Part shown: positions 1 through 2,780 of the stretch, in pieces
How the letters are laid out: every line of letters begins with the position of its first letter
Numbering within the stretch: position 1 is the first letter of the stretch
Source: Myxococcales bacterium
GTDB lineage: Bacteria > Myxococcota > Bradymonadia > REDH01
Assembly: GCA_018970625.1 (NCBI GenBank)
Contig: JAGWVZ010000254.1
Coordinates: forward strand, 1 to 5,776
DNA: 5,776 nucleotides
Direction of reading: 5' to 3'
The notes under the pieces: generated by a model
The model's database searches: none
The model's input: the letters and a program-made list of their open reading frames with translations, nothing else
Told to the model about the DNA's origin: nothing
Made by a program: the position numbers and the translations under genes

Positions 1-783
1 GTGTTTTCGCTGCGCGAGGCCGAGCGGATCGCGATGCAGGAGATCGCTGCACGAGGCATTCCGCCCGACATGGCGCGTGACCTGCTCACCAGCACCATGG
101 AGCGCGGAATCGACGAGGTCGCCCGGTTGCTCAGCAAAGAGCCCGACGACTTTCACCCGCTGTTCCGCACCTCCCTTCCGCTGGCTGCCTTTTTCTTTCT
201 GGCGACAACTGTCATTCCATTCGGAACGCTGGTGGCGTCGTTTGACCTTTTCGCCAGTGACCTGCGGGCACGTTCGTTCTGCTTTTCCACCCTGCGGTAC
301 CGGCGCCGCGATATTCTACTGGGCCGAGTGATCGCGCACACGGCGACGCTGGCCGTGGCGAACAGCATCGCAGCGGCCATCATCGTGGTCATGTCAGGGG
401 CGCTGCTCACGAATTTTCAGTTGGGTTCGGCCCTGCAAGGGGCGGCCTGGTGCTCGTTCCTGCTGCTGTTCATGTGCGCCGCGTTCGTCGCCATCTCGGC
501 CTTCGCCTCGGTGAGCACGCGACGGCCCGGCGTGGCGCTGGCGATGGGCTTCGCCATTTTTCTGCTGATGGCATTCGTCAGGATTCCCGGCGCGCTGGTA
601 GGCCTGCTGAGCCCCGAATGGCAATGGATGGCGCACGTACCCCGACTGGTACCGTGGGGCTGGTACGGCGGCCTGTGGAGCAGTCACCCGGGCGAAACCG
701 CGCTCTCGCTGGCGGTCTATAGCGCATACGCGGCAGGGTTTGCGCTTCTGGCGCTGAACCGCTTCTCGAAGGAGGACCTGTGA
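1..783 (+). CDS. ABC-2 type transporter permease, C-terminal part (5' end outside window)
   Basis: Membrane subunit of an ABC exporter, paired with the ATPase that follows. The 260 visible residues start with a soluble amphipathic stretch (about 1-55), then five hydrophobic segments at about 59-81, 109-133, 147-171, 177-203 and 232-253. Between the first two lies a basic and acidic loop (about 82-108, FDLFASDLRARS...LRYRRRDILLG). It resembles the cytoplasmic loop of ABC-2 permeases, where an acidic residue is followed by an Arg-rich 'R..LL.G+' stretch. ABC-2 permeases usually have six membrane helices, so the first helix and N-terminus probably lie left of the window. The GTG at position 1 is then an internal valine, not a start. 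The gene ends in TGA overlapping the GTG start of the ATPase, which implies translational coupling. Family is fairly sure; the substrate cannot be told. Confidence 0.85.
   Translation: MFSLREAERIAMQEIAARGIPPDMARDLLTSTMERGIDEVARLLSKEPDDFHPLFRTSLPLAAFFFLATTVIPFGTLVASFDLFASDLRARSFCFSTLRYRRRDILLGRVIAHTATLAVANSIAAAIIVVMSGALLTNFQLGSALQGAAWCSFLLLFMCAAFVAISAFASVSTRRPGVALAMGFAIFLLMAFVRIPGALVGLLSPEWQWMAHVPRLVPWGWYGGLWSSHPGETALSLAVYSAYAAGFALLALNRFSKEDL
769..775 (+). promoter_or_regulatory. Shine-Dalgarno site of the ABC ATPase gene
   Basis: AAGGAGG lies inside the last codons of the permease gene, four bases before the GTG at 780. It is a near-perfect anti-16S match and decides the GTG start, which gives the 4-base GTGA overlap. 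Confidence 0.85.
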
Positions 784-1733
784 ACGCACCCGTGGTTGTC
801 TGTCGGCAGGTGGTGAAGCAGTACGGAGCGCAAAGGGCGCTGGACGGACTGAACCTGGAGGTGCCTCAGGGGGCCATCTTTGGGCTGCTCGGGCCCAACG
901 GCGCTGGCAAGAGCACCGCTTTCGGCGTCATGTGTGGCTGGCTTCAGGCGACCAGCGGCGAGACCGAAGTGCTGGGCACCCCGAGCCGCGAGCTGTGGCG
1001 AGTGGCCGGACGTGTCTCGGCGCTGCCGCAGGATGCCTCTTTTCCTCCGCAACTGGCGATTCGCGAGCAGCTGGCGATGTATGCACGGGCGGGCGGAATG
1101 ACCGCGACCACCGCGCTTCAGGAGGCCGATCGCACGCTGGCGCTCGTCAAGCTACACGACGCCGGACACAAACGCGGCAGCCAGCTCTCGCACGGCATGC
1201 ACAAGCGCGCCGGGCTGGCGCAGGCGCTGCTGGGGCGGCCCGAGGTCATCTTTCTGGACGAGCCCACATCCGGCCTTGATCCCGTGACCGCTCGAGAGAT
1301 CAAAGACCTGATCGCGTCGCTCCGTTCGCACGCGACCGTGATCGTTTCATCGCACAACCTCTCGGAAGTACAGGAGATTTGCTCGCATGGCGCGATCCTC
1401 GATCACGGCAGACTCGTCGCGTATGGCACCATCGCCGACCTGACCCGCCAGGGAGCCGAGGTCACGATCCACGTGCGTGACCTGGCGGCAGCGACCATCA
1501 GGCGCCTGTGCGAGCGCTTTGGCAACGGCAACGTGCAGGCCGAACCCTCGTCGCCCACGCTCCGCATCCGTTTCGCTTCCACCGAGGACCCCGCCGGCAT
1601 CAATCGCGATGCGCTGCGTATTCTTCTGGATACCAACACGCCGGTTCTGGGCCTGAGCGCTGGCACGTCGCTCGAACGGGCATTCATTGACCTGACAAAG
1701 GCAACCGCAGCCGGCCCTGCGCGCTCAGCCTGA
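780..1733 (+). CDS. ABC-2 type transporter ATP-binding protein
   Basis: Cytoplasmic ATPase that powers the permease encoded just upstream. All nucleotide-binding motifs are in order: Walker A GPNGAGKST (residues 38-46), Q-loop Gln84 (ALPQD), an ABC signature reading LSHGM (136-140) instead of the usual LSGGQ, Walker B VIFLDEP (156-162), D-loop SGLD (164-167) and switch His192 (SSHN). The 317-residue length leaves about 100 residues after the ATPase core (roughly 218-317), as in drug- or lipid-exporter ATPases with a C-terminal accessory domain. The GTG start is supported by a strong ribosome site and a 4-base overlap with the permease stop. The atypical signature keeps the key Ser and Gly, so the protein is probably active. 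The substrate is unknown. Confidence 0.95.
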   Translation: MNAPVVVCRQVVKQYGAQRALDGLNLEVPQGAIFGLLGPNGAGKSTAFGVMCGWLQATSGETEVLGTPSRELWRVAGRVSALPQDASFPPQLAIREQLAMYARAGGMTATTALQEADRTLALVKLHDAGHKRGSQLSHGMHKRAGLAQALLGRPEVIFLDEPTSGLDPVTAREIKDLIASLRSHATVIVSSHNLSEVQEICSHGAILDHGRLVAYGTIADLTRQGAEVTIHVRDLAAATIRRLCERFGNGNVQAEPSSPTLRIRFASTEDPAGINRDALRILLDTNTPVLGLSAGTSLERAFIDLTKATAAGPARSA

Positions 1734-1775
1734 CGCCGCCTGGCTCAACGCGTTCGCAAGCGCCCAAACCCAACA

Positions 1776-1808
1776 CATGGTTCAGGGCGTGGCCACGCCC
1801 TGTCCATG
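1776..1808. terminator. GC-rich hairpin between convergent genes, probable bidirectional terminator
   Basis: The core is a perfect 20-base palindrome at 1783-1802 (CAGGGCGT-GGCC-ACGCCCTG: 8-bp stem with a GGCC loop). It is extended by CATGG at 1776-1780 pairing with CCATG at 1804-1808 across a small 2/1 internal loop. It lies between the stop of the ATPase gene (1733) and the stop of the reverse-strand hydrolase (1858), where a shared terminator is expected. No clear T-run follows on the + strand, and only a T/G-rich stretch follows on the - strand. Classical intrinsic termination is therefore uncertain; it could be an mRNA-stabilising hairpin or a dispersed palindromic repeat. Confidence 0.55.
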
Positions 1809-1857
1809 GGTGCCTGAACCCAGAGCGGCGCACGCATTCTGCTGGGCGTTGCGACCA

Positions 1858-2565
1858 TCAGACGTCGGCGATCAGCACGCAGTTTCCCTGTCGAGGAGCC
1901 CGACAGAGCACATCGCCACCGTCCGACCAGATCAACGACCGACCCGAAAACTCCACGTCGCCGTCCATGCCCCACGTGTTCGCGGCGATCATGACCCCGG
2001 ACCACGGAAAGGTGCGCTGACGCCAGTACTGCAGCACATCGAAGCCTTCCTCGATCCAGTTGGTCAGGAACCACAGCTGCTGGGGCTGATGCTCGCCAAG
2101 AAAGCGCCGAAAACCTTCGTCGTTCAGGTCCATACAGATGCCGACGGCCGACACCGCCGCTCCGGTATCGATCGCCACGCGGCGGTTTCCCGGCTCGGCC
2201 CACTGCTCGTCGAGCAGGTACAGCATGACTTTCCGGTACGTTGTCACGAGCGACCCGTCGGGCCCAATCACCAGCGCAGAGTTGTAGAGCACGCCCTCGA
2301 ACGACTCGGCGAATCCGACCGTGATCCAGCTGCTGTATCGCCTGGCGATCTGTGAGAAGGTGGCAAAAGTGGGACCGTCGGCTGGCTCAGCCAAAGGCCG
2401 AATCGCGTCTGCAGAAGGCCAGACATAGCCTTGAATGGCCATCTCGGGACAAACGATGACACCGGCCCCGTCATCAGCGGCCTCGATGACCAGCGACGCC
2501 AGCGCCGAACGCGCGTCGGCCGGGCGGAACTTGGGAGGCTTGAACTGAATTGCGGCAACTCTCAT
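1858..2565 (-). CDS. Carbon-nitrogen hydrolase (nitrilase superfamily)
   Basis: Probable cytoplasmic amidase-type enzyme hydrolysing a C-N bond through a cysteine thiol. With the start at ATG 2565 (MRVAAIQFKPP) the protein has 235 residues. The opening V-A-A-I-Q-F beta-strand is typical of the superfamily N-terminus, which favours this start over an ATG 40 codons upstream (2685) that would add an unrelated Arg/Trp/Cys-rich tail. The triad is complete: Glu41 in VCPEMAIQGY, Lys112 in TYRKVML and Cys144 in VGICMDLND. Glu120, in the conserved region between Lys and Cys, is also present. At 235 residues it is shorter than the usual 260-300, but it ends at the normal final strand (NCVLIADV). The GICMDLN nucleophile context resembles the N-terminal amidase branch more than classical nitrilases (recollection, not a search). 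Substrate unassigned. It is convergent with the ABC operon and divergent from the lipoprotein gene, so probably a single-gene unit. Confidence 0.9.
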   Translation of the reverse strand: MRVAAIQFKPPKFRPADARSALASLVIEAADDGAGVIVCPEMAIQGYVWPSADAIRPLAEPADGPTFATFSQIARRYSSWITVGFAESFEGVLYNSALVIGPDGSLVTTYRKVMLYLLDEQWAEPGNRRVAIDTGAAVSAVGICMDLNDEGFRRFLGEHQPQQLWFLTNWIEEGFDVLQYWRQRTFPWSGVMIAANTWGMDGDVEFSGRSLIWSDGGDVLCRAPRQGNCVLIADV

Positions 2566-2612
2566 GGACGCGCAGGGTAGTGCCAAACCGCAGCGCGAAA
2601 CAAGCCCCCAAG

Positions 2613-2641
2613 TTGACCAGATCCATGCACAACGATAGCGT
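2613..2641 (+). promoter_or_regulatory. Candidate sigma70-type promoter for the repeat lipoprotein gene
   Basis: TTGACC at 2613-2618 (5 of 6 to the -35 consensus), a 17-base spacer and TAGCGT at 2636-2641. The -10 keeps the three most important positions, T1, A2 and T6. Transcription would start near 2648, giving a leader of about 64 bases before ATG 2712. It is the only good match on this strand in the intergenic region. Seen by eye only. Confidence 0.4.
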
Positions 2642-2700
2642 TGGCGGCCTCGGGCCAACTCTGACGGTGTCGCGTACCCGTGCACGCGCGCTCCACAGCC

Positions 2701-2707
2701 GGAAAAG
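2701..2707 (+). promoter_or_regulatory. Weak ribosome binding site for the repeat lipoprotein
   Basis: GGAAAAG ends four bases before ATG 2712. It is purine-rich but only a partial Shine-Dalgarno match. Together with the fitting signal peptide it favours ATG 2712 over in-frame upstream candidates (GTG 2667, ATG 2625), which would put an Arg-rich extension before the signal sequence. Confidence 0.45.
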
Positions 2708-2711
2708 CGTC

Positions 2712-2780
2712 ATGTCACACCCTGAATCTCGTCACCTCGTCGGCCTGCTTGGGCTGACCATGTTGCTGCTGAGCGCTTGC
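2712..2780 (+). other. Lipoprotein signal peptide and lipobox
   Basis: Residues 1-23: a short polar start (MSHPESRH), a hydrophobic core (LVGLLGLTMLLL) and the lipobox L-S-A-C with the acylated cysteine at codon 2778-2780. It fits the [LVI]-[ASTVI]-[GAS]-C signal peptidase II consensus. The next residues are G-R-T, not Asp at +2, so the classical E. coli inner-membrane retention signal is absent. Outer-membrane or surface location is an inference, since sorting rules differ in myxobacteria. Confidence 0.88.

Larger units (their letters stand above)
2566..2711. promoter_or_regulatory. Divergent intergenic region between the hydrolase and the repeat lipoprotein
   Basis: These 146 bases separate two divergent start codons and should hold promoters for both genes. 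The rightward candidate is listed separately. For the leftward gene the best match is TTGGCC (complement of 2653-2658) and TATCGT (complement of 2632-2637), with a short 15-base spacer, so it is weak. A small inverted repeat TTGGC-N8-GCCAA at 2641-2658 lies near the expected rightward transcription start and could be an operator; such a short repeat may be chance. No obvious ribosome site precedes the hydrolase ATG (complement of 2566-2580). Confidence 0.45.

Noticed and set aside
1745..2203. A second reverse-strand 152-codon frame overlapping the hydrolase
   Set aside because: Arg/Gly-rich out-of-frame shadow of the hydrolase, without its own start signal.
1777..2355. A forward 192-codon frame opposite the C-N hydrolase
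   Set aside because: No recognisable motifs. The reverse strand carries a complete catalytic triad and family-typical start and end.
2566..2685. N-terminal extension of the hydrolase to ATG at 2685
   Set aside because: The extra 40 residues are rich in Arg, Trp and Cys and unlike the family. They would fill most of the divergent promoter region; MRVAAIQF is the normal start.
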